DNA of 35,215 bases from Cladobotryum mycophilum (GCA_036429605.1 JAVFKD010000007.1:1-35215), one strand, 5' to 3'; positions 10,601 to 20,836 are shown, numbered from the stretch's first letter. Program-made: numbers and translations. The notes: generated from the letters alone by a model not told the origin.

Positions 10601-11026
10601 CCATGCACTCGACCTCATGAAACAATCTAATAGCAAACGCATCTTTACTTATAAACATAAAGCCATTCACTAATAAGCTTATACTAATATTAAATTATAA
10701 TATAACCTGTTAAATATTACTCTTATATACCATTTGCCCTATTAAAACAAAAGGCTCTCATACAAAGTAATGCAATCATATTCTTACGCATCTACGTCAG
10801 GCACGCGCGCCAAGACTACGTCTAGCTAATTCCACACCCGCGCCTTTATCGCACTTAACCACCGCAAACGAAAACACAACGCATTCAACTCACATTCACC
10901 TTAACCTTTATTCACAACCATCTTCACTTATGCATAGCAATCCAATTCATTCTTATCTGAATAGGCAACTAGACGGAGCACTTGTTAATCCGCATCCATC
11001 GGGGCTTTTAATAATCCGGACCCGCC

Positions 11027-11110
11027 TATAAAACCGAATTTCGATCGCACCTTCTCAACTTAATCTTCTTTTCTTCTTTCCTTCATCACACCTTCCCTCT
11101 GCCCCCCGCC
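11027..11110 (+). promoter_or_regulatory. TATA box and CT-rich tract of the SNF2 gene
   Basis: TATAAAA at 11027-11033 is followed by a pyrimidine-rich stretch (about 11050-11110), the usual layout of a fungal promoter and transcription start zone. The ATG of the SNF2 gene is at 11248. Confidence 0.55.
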
Positions 11111-11757
11111 CCCCTCGCCCGTTCAGACTCGATTGAACTGGCGCACTCCCCTCTAACGACCTCTTGCCTTGGGCAACGGCCCCAGTTCGATCCTGCTCCA
11201 ATTCGACAATACAAACACATCTGGCGTCTCGCGCCCTGCCCTTTACGATGCCCCCGAAGAAGGCCACGAAGGCCACGAAAGCCAAACCGAATGCCAACGG
11301 CACGGCTGCTGCCAAAGGCGAACCGAAAAAGGTTAACGACACCTATCGTTTTGTCGCATCGCGTCGACTCGCGTCCGGCGGAGATCCGATAAAGTGGTTC
11401 TCTGAAGTTACGCACCACAACTTCAAGACCGAACACCAAACCCCCGACCGCTACAAGACTACACGAACTCGAAGGTGGCAAGAGCTCGGATACCACCCCG
11501 GCATCCGTATCCTCCACAAATGGGCCCCTGTCATCACCGACATACAAAACCTCGCCAGGTACACGAACTTCAAGACTGCGGCCTGCATGGCTTCCTTCTG
11601 CGATAACAAAGGTGAGTACAGGATCCACTTATACATTTCCCGCTTTACGCTTTTGCACTACCAGAGAGCCAGTTCATTCCGATCCGAATGGCGTTACACC
11701 ATTGTTAAACTTCCTATTATTTGCCGTGGAGCCCAGACCGATTGGCTACCGATCCTA

Positions 11758-11804
11758 GTTCATTCCCATCTGAACGGGTTACACTCATTCAAATGCGAAT
11801 GAAC
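11758..11804. repeat. dyad element copy (47 bp)
   Basis: GTTCATTCCCATCTGAACGG on the left and GCGAATGAAC on the right, inside SNF2 intron 1. Confidence 0.8.
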
Positions 11805-11889
11805 CCACTACCCCACCATCACTACCCCGCCACCCCACCATCAAAAACACCCCGCCCCCACCTCTAGCGCACATTGCATTTGAAGCTCG

Positions 11890-11936
11890 GTTCATTCCGA
11901 TCTGAATGGGTTACACTGGTTCAAGCCAGAATAAAC
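11890..11936. repeat. dyad element copy (47 bp)
   Basis: GTTCATTCCGATCTGAATGG on the left and CCAGAATAAAC on the right, inside SNF2 intron 1. Confidence 0.8.
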
Positions 11937-13310
11937 CCGCTCCTTCCAACAATTGATGGCTAACTCGAATCATAGTCGCAGATATTACGAACGCCGCGCT
12001 CCAAGTGACTTATGAGAAGTTCGCCATTAATGCAGTCAAGACCGAAGTTACGAGTGGTCGTCTCGGTTAGGAACCCGAACACCATGGAGCGAGGTTCAAC
12101 GAGTACATGACTGCCTCTATGGAAGCCCTTGATCAACTCGACGGCGAGAAGACCGAAGACCGAGTCGCCCCCGCCAACGTTGTGCAGAAGGCACTGGAGG
12201 ATATACGCATCAAGGGCTTTTTGGAGGCAATTCTCGCTGATTGTCGCCGACCGACCTTTATCCCCATTCTCAACAGCGTCATCCAGGGCTCGACGAACCA
12301 GGACAAGCCCGTCACCATTGACGTTATTCCCTTCATCGCCGCACACGCTCTTCAGATCCTCATGTTCTCGGGCATCGACTGGGACGAGTCTCGGCAACAC
12401 ACCACGGACCCCTCCGCCTACACGCACCGCTACCCAACCCCTCCAGGCTACGGTGGCAGCGAGGACCCAGTGATTGGACCCTACAGCGCCGAGGATTTCC
12501 ACCGCGCCGTCTGTCTCTTTTACGCGGCCATGACACGCAGAGAGAAGGCCGACCGTAACATCTTTGGTAGGGTGCCCGCCGGCCGCAACAAGAACTTCCA
12601 GGGGTACTATGATCCGAACGACAAGGGCTCCAGCCTCGATGACGGCGAAGAAGACAACAGCAAGGCACGCCACATCATGCACATGGGGAACGAGCAGCAG
12701 CTCATCCTGGACGAGATGGCTCTCGCGACCGACAACCTTACGTCATCGCCAATGCGCACGCCCAACAAGACACCCTCCCGGGGCCAGCGGGACGGGCAGA
12801 TCAAGGGTGACGCCGCTTTCGAGGTCTTCACCGCCATCACCGAGGTCTTTGAGGCCCGGGCGAGCTCCGACAGGGAGCAGGCTAAGCTGTCCCACCAGCT
12901 CCACGACGAGATGCCCTCCATGAACAGGCACGACTTCGAGATTCTCCACAAGGCCCTGAGCGCCAAGTTCAAGACCAAGGACATCAAGCTCATTACGGCC
13001 CGCACCGAGAAGTCCGTTCAGGGAGTCCAAGCCGTGCTCGAGGGTGACACGACGCTCCAGACCTTCATGGACGCGGTCAACAGTTCGGATGTGATGACCG
13101 ACGCCGCCCGGGACACGGCCAAGGATGTCAAGAAGATGGCGCAGAGGTTCGAAAATGCCTACAAGTTCGAGCGATTCATGAACAACCACCCGCCGCCGCA
13201 ACTCGTCGATTTCAACGACATCTGCAAGTCCCTGGGAATCTCACCTTACCCAGAGTTAGCCTTGTATCCAGGCAAACCAGTCGAGACACTGAAGCCTCAC
13301 CAAGTCGCCG

Positions 13311-13441
13311 GTATGTATTCTGCCCCCTCCTCGACTATAACCGGGTTCATTCTGGTCTAAGCGAGGCCGATTCATTCAGACCAGAATGAACCCGTCCTCT
13401 CTACACCCTCCTTCTAATAGTAAATGCTAATGCACTTCTAG
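13311..13441 (+). other. SNF2 intron 2 (131 nt) with one perfect-arm dyad
   Basis: Donor GTATGT at 13311, branch-like TGCTAATG near 13425, acceptor CTAG at 13441, phase 1; the split codon reads Asp in HQVADLGEM. The dyad occupies 13343-13393. Confidence 0.85.
13343..13393. repeat. dyad element with 16-bp perfect arms
   Basis: GGGTTCATTCTGGTCT (13343-13358) is the exact reverse complement of AGACCAGAATGAACCC (13378-13393), with a 19-nt loop. This is the best-preserved copy in the window. Confidence 0.95.
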
Positions 13442-13791
13442 ACCTTGGCGAGATGTTGAATCGTTTCAAGGCAGGCATGCCCAGCATCTTGGCTAACGAA
13501 ATGGGCCTCGGCAAGACCAAAACTTTTATTAGCAGCATTAAGGTTAAGGTCAGATACAAGATGGATCTACGCAATTCCGGGGTCGATGTTAAGTTTTACC
13601 CTACCCTCATCATTAACCCAGTATCCACGATTCTCCAGACGTTTCAGGAGGTGAAGCAACACCTAACCTTGAACGCCTATATTTATTACGCGACACGTGC
13701 TCAATTCCCGGATAAAACCGCGAAGATTATCCACTCCAAGAGTTTTCTGAAATTCTTATAGAGTGTGATGAACAAGACCGATCAGCCTTCG

Positions 13792-13872
13792 GTAAGTACT
13801 GCCCCGGTTCATTCTTGTCTGAATGAGCGCCCCTTGATTCTCACTGGAATGAACTCGGCTTATCTATCATAG
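13792..13872 (+). other. SNF2 intron 3 (81 nt), mostly dyad
   Basis: Donor GTAAGT at 13792, acceptor ATAG at 13872, phase 0. The dyad at 13807-13854 takes up 48 of 81 nt, leaving 15 nt before it and 18 nt after it. A CTNAC-type branch candidate (CTCAC, 13840-13844) lies inside the dyad. Confidence 0.8.
13807..13854. repeat. dyad element copy (48 bp)
   Basis: GTTCATTCTTGTCTGAATGA on the left and CACTGGAATGAAC on the right. It forms the bulk of SNF2 intron 3. Confidence 0.85.
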
Positions 13873-15462
13873 ACTGGGCGCATTGTTATACTCACTACGT
13901 TTCCCACCCTTTACACTCGGCAGTTTAAGCGAATCGAGACTCGATTTGTTATTCGGCAGACGACGAGCAAGAGAAAGTGGGATAGCACCGACACGGACAC
14001 CAATAAGAGGCTTCGCACCGACGAAGACGTTGCACGCGACCTTGATGAATTGGCGGCCAGGGAGAACGATGGCGGGTCTTCTACCCGTACCGGTTTTGAA
14101 TCCGACGAGGCGGCCATGGAACGAGCCGGTGACATGGAAGAAGAAGATGATCTCTCCACCAACAAGCGTATCAGGAAGTACTACGCCCGTGATATAAATG
14201 AGAAGGAAATCGTTCGTCTCCCTAGAGGCAGCCGAGTTCGACCGGATGGTAACCTCATTGAATATGTCTTTTCGCGCAATGCCGAGTTGGCCGATATCTG
14301 CTTCGAGACCCTCATCGTCGACGAGGCCCACGTGGCCCGCAAGCTCAACGGAGCATACAACCACATGTTTCGACTTCTGGACTGGCAGGATCTTGTTTAG
14401 GTGACGGGTACCCTCCTTACGTCGAGTCTCAAGGACATTTTGAGTCCTATGGCTCTCATTTGGCTCAAGTCGGGCATCAAATTCCGTGACTGGCGCGGCC
14501 TCGACCTTGGATACACCCAGAACATTTGGCACCCCGATTACGATGCTCTCGCCGAGACGAACACCATTGGCGAGGAGGTCACGAAGGGTCTCCTCCACGA
14601 GAGCGTCGGGCTCGTTCAGAAGCCCTCTGGGCGCAAGATGCTCAAGCTATGGCAGGAACAGTCGTACCCCATCTGGCAGCTGAGCCCTGACCTGTTGGAA
14701 GTCGCCGGCGAGGAGGGCCATTGGGACATTGGCTTCGCCAAGAATGTCATTTCGCGTATACTCGGCCAGCTGTCTATTCGGCGCACCCTGCGCACCCCCT
14801 CACACTCCCCGACGGCAAAATCGAATTCCCCGCCGTCGACCTGCCCCCAATGGTGATTTACACCGAGGAGCTCTGCTTCGACCCCGCCACGGCCCCGTTG
14901 GTCAAGTCCCACGGAGAGGCCATGGCGCAGAGCCTGTCGCGCCCCCCACCGCCGGCGAACTCAACGATACCTTCACCCCCTCCCAGAGCATGAGGTCGGA
15001 CTCGGGCCCAGAGAGCGGCCAACTGAACTTTAGGTCCTACAGAGAGGGCGTCCTCGGCGCCCACGATGCCCGAAACATTGCCCTGCTGCGCAGGGACGCG
15101 GCCAAGCTTCTCGGTCCGAACAAGGAGCAGGCAGTTAGACAGCTGCGCAAGCTGCGCGACGGAAACATCGAGACCACCACCACCGAGGCCAAGAATGCGA
15201 AGAAGAGTTCCGACCAAGTCATCGCGGGCGTCGAACACGTCAAGCAGCTCGCTAGTAACTCCGTCCACGGCGGTATTGACTTCTTTTTCGGCCAAACCCG
15301 ATCTGATCCTAACATTCCCACACTCATTGGTCCACAGCAGTGGATGCGATGGCTTCTTGGAGGCAGTCCCGTCACTACGCAGCTAACGAATCTTTGCTTT
15401 GATTATGTCCACGTACAGGGCAAGCGTGTGGTGGTCTTCTGCGACACACCATGGATCCAACA

Positions 15463-15747
15463 GTAAGTTTATCCCCCTTTTTACCTCCCCTTCCCTGCTG
15501 TGAGCGAGTTCATTCCGATCTAAACGGCATCGATCCATTCGCACCGGAATGAACCCAGCCCCATGCCTCTCATAGAACAGGTGTTCATTCTGATGTGAAC
15601 GGCATCAATCCATTCGCACCGGAATGAACCCAACCCCATGGCTTTTATAGAGCGGGTGTTCATTCTGATCTGAACGGCATCGATCCATTCGTACCGGAAT
15701 GAACTAGCCACGACACTACCTTGATAATCTTGGGCTAACTTTTGCAG
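15463..15747 (+). other. SNF2 intron 4 (285 nt) with triplicated dyad
   Basis: Donor GTAAGT at 15463, branch GGCTAAC near 15732, acceptor GCAG at 15747, phase 2; the split codon is CAG (Gln). Three dyads repeat at exactly 75-bp spacing within it. Confidence 0.85.
15508..15704. repeat. 75-bp tandem repeat, three dyad copies
   Basis: Dyads at 15508-15554, 15583-15629 and 15658-15704, each exactly 47 bp, with start-to-start spacing of exactly 75 bp twice. The 28-bp linkers are related (CC, then AGCCCCATG or AACCCCATG). Outer arms in copy 1 are GTTCATTCCG and CGGAATGAAC. Differences are mostly single substitutions, so the triplication is young or kept similar. Confidence 0.9.
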
Positions 15748-16831
15748 GATGACGTTATCTATACTCAACATGGCCGGATTCTATGTCAATACTATTCGAT
15801 CATCAGACAAGGGCGCTCGCAAGGCCAAACAGATTGCAGAATTTGTGGATCCAAACTCTACATCCCAGATCTTCCTGGCCAATATCAATATTATGTCAAC
15901 GGGGGTCAATCTGCAGCGGTGCTGTCACGTTGGCATCGCCATCAATTTTCATCACAATGCTAAGACTATTCGCCAAATGCACCATCGCCTCCATCGCATT
16001 GGACAGTCCAAGGAAATCGTTTGGCACACACTCAAAGTCATCAACTCCTTTCACGATCACCAGGAGAGGCTCTGCCTAACCAAGTGGGCACGACAGATGT
16101 CTGCAGAGATGAGCCTACCGGACTGGTTCCCCGACAACATTCGCGAGGTTGTCATTTTCGAATTCCAGCGAATGTATTTCCACCATCCCTTCAATCGCTA
16201 CGCCTGGGTACTGCTTCGAGACCTTGACCCGGCTAACTTTGACTATAACTCCGACTACACCTCCGCGATGGGACACGCCCTGACGTGCATCGCTAAGCTC
16301 TGCCTTGACGCCGACATTGAGAAGCGCACGTTTTGGCAAGACGCGGCCGACGATATCGCCATGGCCCTTGTCATTCTCATCGAGAAGAAGTCATCCGAAG
16401 AGATGCAGGCGCTCTCGGACCTCCCCGTCAAGGACCTCTTTGCGCGAATGATCACCGTCCTGGCGGAGTCCATCGAGAAGGCGGCCAAGAAGGCCAAGAA
16501 CGACAGCGAGGTCAGGGTCCGTGCCAGCAGGGTCAAGTCGGGCGTCGAGAGACGCAAGAAGCAACACAAGAGTGAGGAGGTTACTGTCGACTTGGATGCA
16601 GACTCGGATGATGACTTGGCCGGGGTAGAGTCTGACATTGAGGAGATGGACGAGGGCGAGGAGGTTCCCGACGTAGCTGTTAAGTATAAAGAACTAGAAA
16701 TGGCTGACGCTGAGGACGATGAGACGCCTGATAATCAGCTTCAGGAGGAGAGCGGATTGGCCGAGGTTTCAGCGGGCGAGGAGGAAGCCGAGAAGGTACT
16801 GGGCGATAGCGAGGGGGAGGAGTAGAATTTG

Positions 16832-17010
16832 GGGCTGGCCTTGATTGACTGGCGACGTTGGAGTAGAGGGTTATATGGTCTTTATTGATCGGTATGAACC
16901 CATGAAATGGAACGGGGAAATGGTGGCTGGTCTTAGTTGATTGGCGGTGTGAAGGCAGGGGGTTTTATATGGTCTTCATTGATCAGTACCGGCCCAAACA
17001 TAAAAGCATA
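16832..17010. repeat. degenerate tandem duplication after the SNF2 stop
   Basis: Two related units of about 93 bp start GGCTGGCCTTGATTGACTGG (16832) and GGCTGGTCTTAGTTGATTGG (about 16925). Each contains ATATGGTCTT(T/C)ATTGATC. A half dyad (GTTCATTCTGATC) follows at 17045. Confidence 0.6.
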
Positions 17011-17156
17011 CAGACTAGTCTTTGATTGGTGTGTTAGATAGGAGGTTCATTCTGATCTTAACCGATTAGTAATATCCTATATATAAATTTACATGGCTTT
17101 GCTTTGTTGTTTTCTTGAACGTAGACTGAACTGCCACTAAATGTAAGAATAGCCGA

Positions 17157-17461
17157 TTTCATTCTTATGTTAACCAATATTATTTATTCCGACTAGAATG
17201 AACTAGAGTTGTTTTTTATTTATACAGAAACTAGGTAAACAAGGTAGACTGTTCCGGAAGACAATCTTTTATGATTTAACGACCCAACCTTGTTCTTATG
17301 TATCTACCTAGTAGTCAGTCGTTAACAATATAGTTTACCATCAGCTACTTGATAACTGAACTTTAACATCATTTGCCAATTACTCAGCTTCACCCTGATC
17401 CTCTGCCAACAAACTCAAACTACCCTATAGTTCTTATTAAAAGAACGCCCGGAACGTCACA
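17157..17461 (+). mobile_element. LTR-like repeat fragment containing a dyad
   Basis: The dyad at 17157-17203 is followed, after a 60-90 bp unmatched insert, by sequence shared with the 28761-29172 copy: AGTCAGTCGTTAACAA, GATAACTGAA, CTGATCCTCTGC, and the end GCCCGGAACGTCACA at 17447-17461. The left end is not recognisable. Confidence 0.6.
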
Positions 17462-17600
17462 ATATCAGAAGCCGCAAGAGGAGTCGCAAGACAAGCTACA
17501 AGAGAAGCCGCAAGATAATAGAAGGAAACTGCCTACCTGTAGTAAATGTCACATATAAGGTCATAGAGGAAGTGCAATATCCTGTCCTTTTACATATAAA
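17462..17600 (+). pseudogene. possible transposase C-terminal zinc-knuckle remnant
   Basis: A short frame after the LTR-like end encodes a Gln/Glu/Lys-rich linker and TCSKCHI, a stop, then GHRGSAISC. This looks like the Cys-rich C-terminal tail of a fungal transposase or retroelement protein with CAA changed to TAA. It is too short to assign. Confidence 0.25.
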
Positions 17601-17850
17601 GAAAACCCGTGAGGCAGATTAAATAGTATTAGGATCAGGGTAACGCCGACTAAGTTACGAGGGCGCGAGTGTACGGTGGCGCGATTCTATGGGCTCCAAT
17701 GAGGGTTGTTGGAAATATGGGTTTTAGTGAAAAGATGCGATTCAGGGGAAAAAGCGGGCATAGGGATGCAGTAGTAGCCCACGTAGCTCGTCCCGCCAGC
17801 TCCTGAACCCGAACCCAGAGCCCCCTCGTCGTAGTAAGCAGCAAACGCCA
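17601..17850. other. unassigned spacer
   Basis: No supportable gene; short minus-strand frames look like chance. Confidence 0.4.
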
Positions 17851-18290
17851 CTAGCATCGCTCTGTGATTCTACCGGCACTTAGATCTTCAAGATCGGCAC
17901 CCATCCAAGCAGCGCCCTTGGGAAACATGGCAGTAAAGGCAGTTAAGAAACTTGGCCTGCGGATCCTTCTGATAGTCCATCCCGCGCTAGAACCCCATGC
18001 ACCGATCAAATATAAGTAACTCTTCGAGCTAATCGCAGTTGTACTAGCTATGTTTGGTAGCTTGTGCCCTCTCGAACATTCAACAGATTTGACATGCTTG
18101 CTCCTTAACCCTTGCATATTGTCTATCCACACTTTTTCTTGCCTCTTGCATCTGATGAGCGCCTCCTTATTCGCCCGGATCCAGTGATAGCGCCACGCAG
18201 ATGCTGTTGCCGTATGGTCAAACCTCTTTTCTTGGCAAATTGTCCGTTCTCCAAAGTTTTGTTCGGTTGAGACCTTGTCTAATACAAAGG
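17851..18290 (-). CDS. unrecognised minus-strand reading frame
   Basis: The minus frame stays open from about 18290 down to 17851 without a clear ATG; the usual start choice at 18132 is GTG. Its first half is charged with Trp-rich stretches (SAWRYHWIRANKEALIRCKR) and looks protein-like; the second half is Ser/Ala-rich. It lies downstream of the NLR relic on the same strand but in a different frame. It may be a spliced exon of another gene or of the NLR gene. No family recognised. Confidence 0.25.
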
Positions 18291-18592
18291 GCTAGTCTTG
18301 CTTCGTTAATCATAGATATAGTATCATTCCGTTCAGTAAGGACTAAGCACATTTAAGAATCCGCCGTATGAATATAAAATCAATCGTTATTAGTATACAG
18401 GCATATTTGTTCTCTAAAGCTCTTTCAGAGTAAAATGTTATATAGGGGTATTGAAGAGGGTTTATCAAAGATGCTACAATAGAATCTCTCACGTTGTCGC
18501 AGCATAGCTTCAGCGTTTTCTCAGACATCTTCATCTTGATCCTCAAGCCGCGCTGCTATAGCTTCAAGCATCTTATCGGACAGCGTCGACTA

Positions 18593-19243
18593 TTTGCCTA
18601 AGGCCTCGATGGCGGCCTGTCGGACATCTTCATTTTGATGCTCAAGCTGCGCTGCTATAGTTTCAAGCATCTTGTCGGACAGTGTCGACTGGTTGCCTAA
18701 GGCCCCGATGGCGGCCTGTCGGACATTTTTATTTTGATGCTCAAGCTGCGCTGCTATAGCTTCAAGCACCTTGTCGGACAGCGTCGACTGCTTGCCTAAG
18801 GCCTTAATGGCGGCCCGTCGGACATACGAATCTTGATCCTCAAGCCGCGCTACTATAGCTTCAAGCACCTTATCGGACAGCGTCGACTGCTTGCCTAAGG
18901 CCTTAATGGCGGCCCATCGGACATGCGAATCTTGATCCTCAAGCCGCGCTGCTATAGCTTCAAGCATCTTGTCGGACAGTGTCGACTGGTTGCCTAAGGC
19001 CCCGATGGCGTCCCATCGGACATCTTTATCTTGATCCTCAAGCCGCGCTGCTATAGTTTCAAGCACCTTGTCGGACAGCGTCGACTGCTTGCCTAAGGCC
19101 TTGATGGCGGCCCGTCGGACATGCGAATCTTGATCCTCAAGCCGCGCTGCTATAGCTTCAAGCATCTTGTCGGACAGTGTCGACTGGTTGCCTAAGGCCT
19201 TAATGGCGGCCTGTCGGACATCCGTAGCCCCGTACTCCAGCAA
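18593..19243 (-). repeat. 99-bp (33-residue) HEAT-like repeat array of the NLR
   Basis: About 6.5 units of 33 residues, each with pattern LEAIAARLEDQD..VR.AAI.ALG.QSTLSDK(M/V), followed by another unit beyond the TAG at 18590. Units differ at a few sites, mostly the two positions after VR and the QD/QN helix caps. High identity between units is typical of NLR repeat domains that evolve by unit exchange. Confidence 0.9.
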
Positions 19244-19873
19244 GTCACTTACTTATTCAATAACGCTTAAAAGCAGTGGTGTTCTTCTTGTAAGTAATTG
19301 TAGAATTCTTGTTTTTATCCCTTTGGACCCATCACGCAAGGCGTTATTCAGGGCCTTTTCCGGAAATTCCGCTTCGCTTGCCAATGAAGTATTTCCTGTG
19401 ATTTCGTATTCAAACACCAGCCACTCTAATAACCGTTCTTCTAGGCCTGTTCGACATTTCAAAGAGGTTGATATTTCACTTAAACAATGCATGGCTAGGC
19501 GTTGATGTGTAGGTCCTAAAAGGTCAAGTGGTTCCTTTTCAATTTCATCCATAAAAATGCCTGCCTTATTCTCCGCGTCAAACAAGCCAGCGACAAATCG
19601 CCACAGGATATCATATCGCGCCGTGTATTTGTGTTTCTGGAAAAAGAGTACAGGATCTGTGGGGTCGGTGTTTGCACTCTTCTGATTCCCGAAAAACATA
19701 TGTTCAAGAGATTCTTTGGCCAGCCACTTCCATACAAAGTATTTCGCCGCAAAGTACTCTTAAAAGGTCAAGTATATAAAGTAATAATTCTGATCTCCAA
19801 TTCCTAATATAAAGTCTAATGTACGCAGAAAAGAAAGCCTTGCAAGCGTAGCATCCAATGACAAACGGTCTCG

Positions 19874-20836
19874 TTAAAACATTTTAACCATCTTGTTGCG
19901 ATTCTGTGGTGAGAAGTTTATCACGTCGTTACACAGGCCATTGAAGGTAAGATATTCAAGAAGCTCGATCTTATGCTTGACTTGAAGCTCAATCTCGCTC
20001 GCAAAAAATGTTCGAGCCTCACCCTCTAAAACCTTGTCTAATCGCACAGCGTCCTTCTTCCACAGCTTTTGTTCGATTGCTTGGTACATGCCAGTCATAG
20101 TATTCGGGGCGGTTCCTGGTTCCAGGTCTTCCCAGGTGTAACAAAGTGCATCTAGCTGAATCGGAATCCTCACTAGGCCTTGGATCAGCCAATGCTCGCG
20201 AAGGAATAACTGGACTTTAACAGCTCTTAGTTTCATTTTTGGGTCGGCCTCGAGGTAGTCCTTGACTTGATCTGGGTAGAATCCGACTGTTTCTAGCTCT
20301 AGATAAACCGGCTCAATTCCAGCAGATAAACTAACATTTGGCCGCAATGTAATAATAACATTAGACTGGTTTAAAAGATTCTCAAGGAAACAGGACGCAT
20401 CGCCGCTAAAGTCCTGAGACACTTCGTCGAAGCCATCAAGCAGAAACAGTGTTTTCTGGCTATCGGTTTTCATTGCTTGCCATAAGTCTTCGGCGAGACG
20501 GTGGCCACGCTTATCTCCTTCTGAAAAGAAATACTCATGGTAAAACAGTTTCTTGTAGTTGTATTCGTGGGCATCACGAGCTAATCGTTCTTTTAGATTC
20601 CGCAGAGGTACCCAGAGCAAACGATCGAACAGCTCCGTCCACGCGCTATGCACCTTTGACCACTTATCATTGGTAAAGTCAAAAACTATTTTCTTACATA
20701 GCGTAGTCTTCCCGACTCCCGCACGTCCTCGAATTAAGATTCTTCTAGGCTGTATTGGGCGATTATCATTTCCGGTGCGTTTATTGAAGATTATCGCCAA
20801 CTCAACCTGTAGGGTCTTATCAGGTGTTTCAGCCTT
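19874..20836 (-). CDS. NLR NACHT nucleotide-binding segment
   Basis: Open between two premature stops. GRAGVGKTT is Walker A (about 20740-20714) and LFLLDGFDE is Walker B (about 20455-20428), with NVIITLRP as the sensor-type strand. It continues to helical C-terminal sequence with the TFQEYFAA-type block beyond the 19874 stop. The usual start at 20800 is TTG, confirming that it is an internal piece rather than a gene. Confidence 0.85.
   Translation of the reverse strand, partial: KAETPDKTLQVELAIIFNKRTGNDNRPIQPRRILIRGRAGVGKTTLCKKIVFDFTNDKWSKVHSAWTELFDRLLWVPLRNLKERLARDAHEYNYKKLFYHEYFFSEGDKRGHRLAEDLWQAMKTDSQKTLFLLDGFDEVSQDFSGDASCFLENLLNQSNVIITLRPNVSLSAGIEPVYLELETVGFYPDQVKDYLEADPKMKLRAVKVQLFLREHWLIQGLVRIPIQLDALCYTWEDLEPGTAPNTMTGMYQAIEQKLWKKDAVRLDKVLEGEARTFFASEIELQVKHKIELLEYLTFNGLCNDVINFSPQNRNKMVKMF

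Larger units (their letters stand above)
11612..11975 (+). other. SNF2 intron 1 (364 nt) with two full dyads and one half
   Basis: Donor GTGAGT at 11612, branch-like GGCTAAC near 11959, acceptor ATAG ending at 11975, phase 1. Dyads at 11758-11804 and 11890-11936 (47 bp each) and a half copy at 11673-11690. The intron is about seven times the length of the three introns in the neighbouring CxxC gene. Confidence 0.8.
11248..16825 (+). pseudogene. SNF2-family DNA-dependent ATPase, five exons, interrupted
   Basis: Exons 11248-11611, 11976-13310, 13442-13791, 13873-15462 and 15748-16825 join in phase. The N-terminus is Lys/Ala-rich (MPPKKATKATKAKP). The ATPase shows motif I NEMGLGKT (about 13498), motif II DEAH (14320-14331), motif III TGTLL (just after 14400), motif V STGVNLQRC (about 15894) and motif VI HHRLHRIGQ (about 15981-16006). 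The tail is acidic. Such proteins remodel chromatin or translocate on DNA in the nucleus. Breaks: in-frame TAG at 12068, 13759 and 14398, and two -1 slips at C runs 14795-14799 and 14942-14947. Outside these the frame is clean for about 4.7 kb of coding sequence, so damage is recent, artefactual or corrected in RNA. All four introns hold a dyad repeat. The precise SNF2 subfamily is not assigned. Confidence 0.85.

Noticed and set aside
13867..14598. 243-codon minus-strand frame opposite SNF2 exon 4
   Set aside because: The plus strand encodes the DEAH box and the flanking SNF2 motifs here; the minus frame shows no family signal.
15508..15704. CRISPR-like regular array
   Set aside because: The period is 75 bp with related linkers, only three units, and it lies in a spliceosomal intron of a eukaryotic gene.
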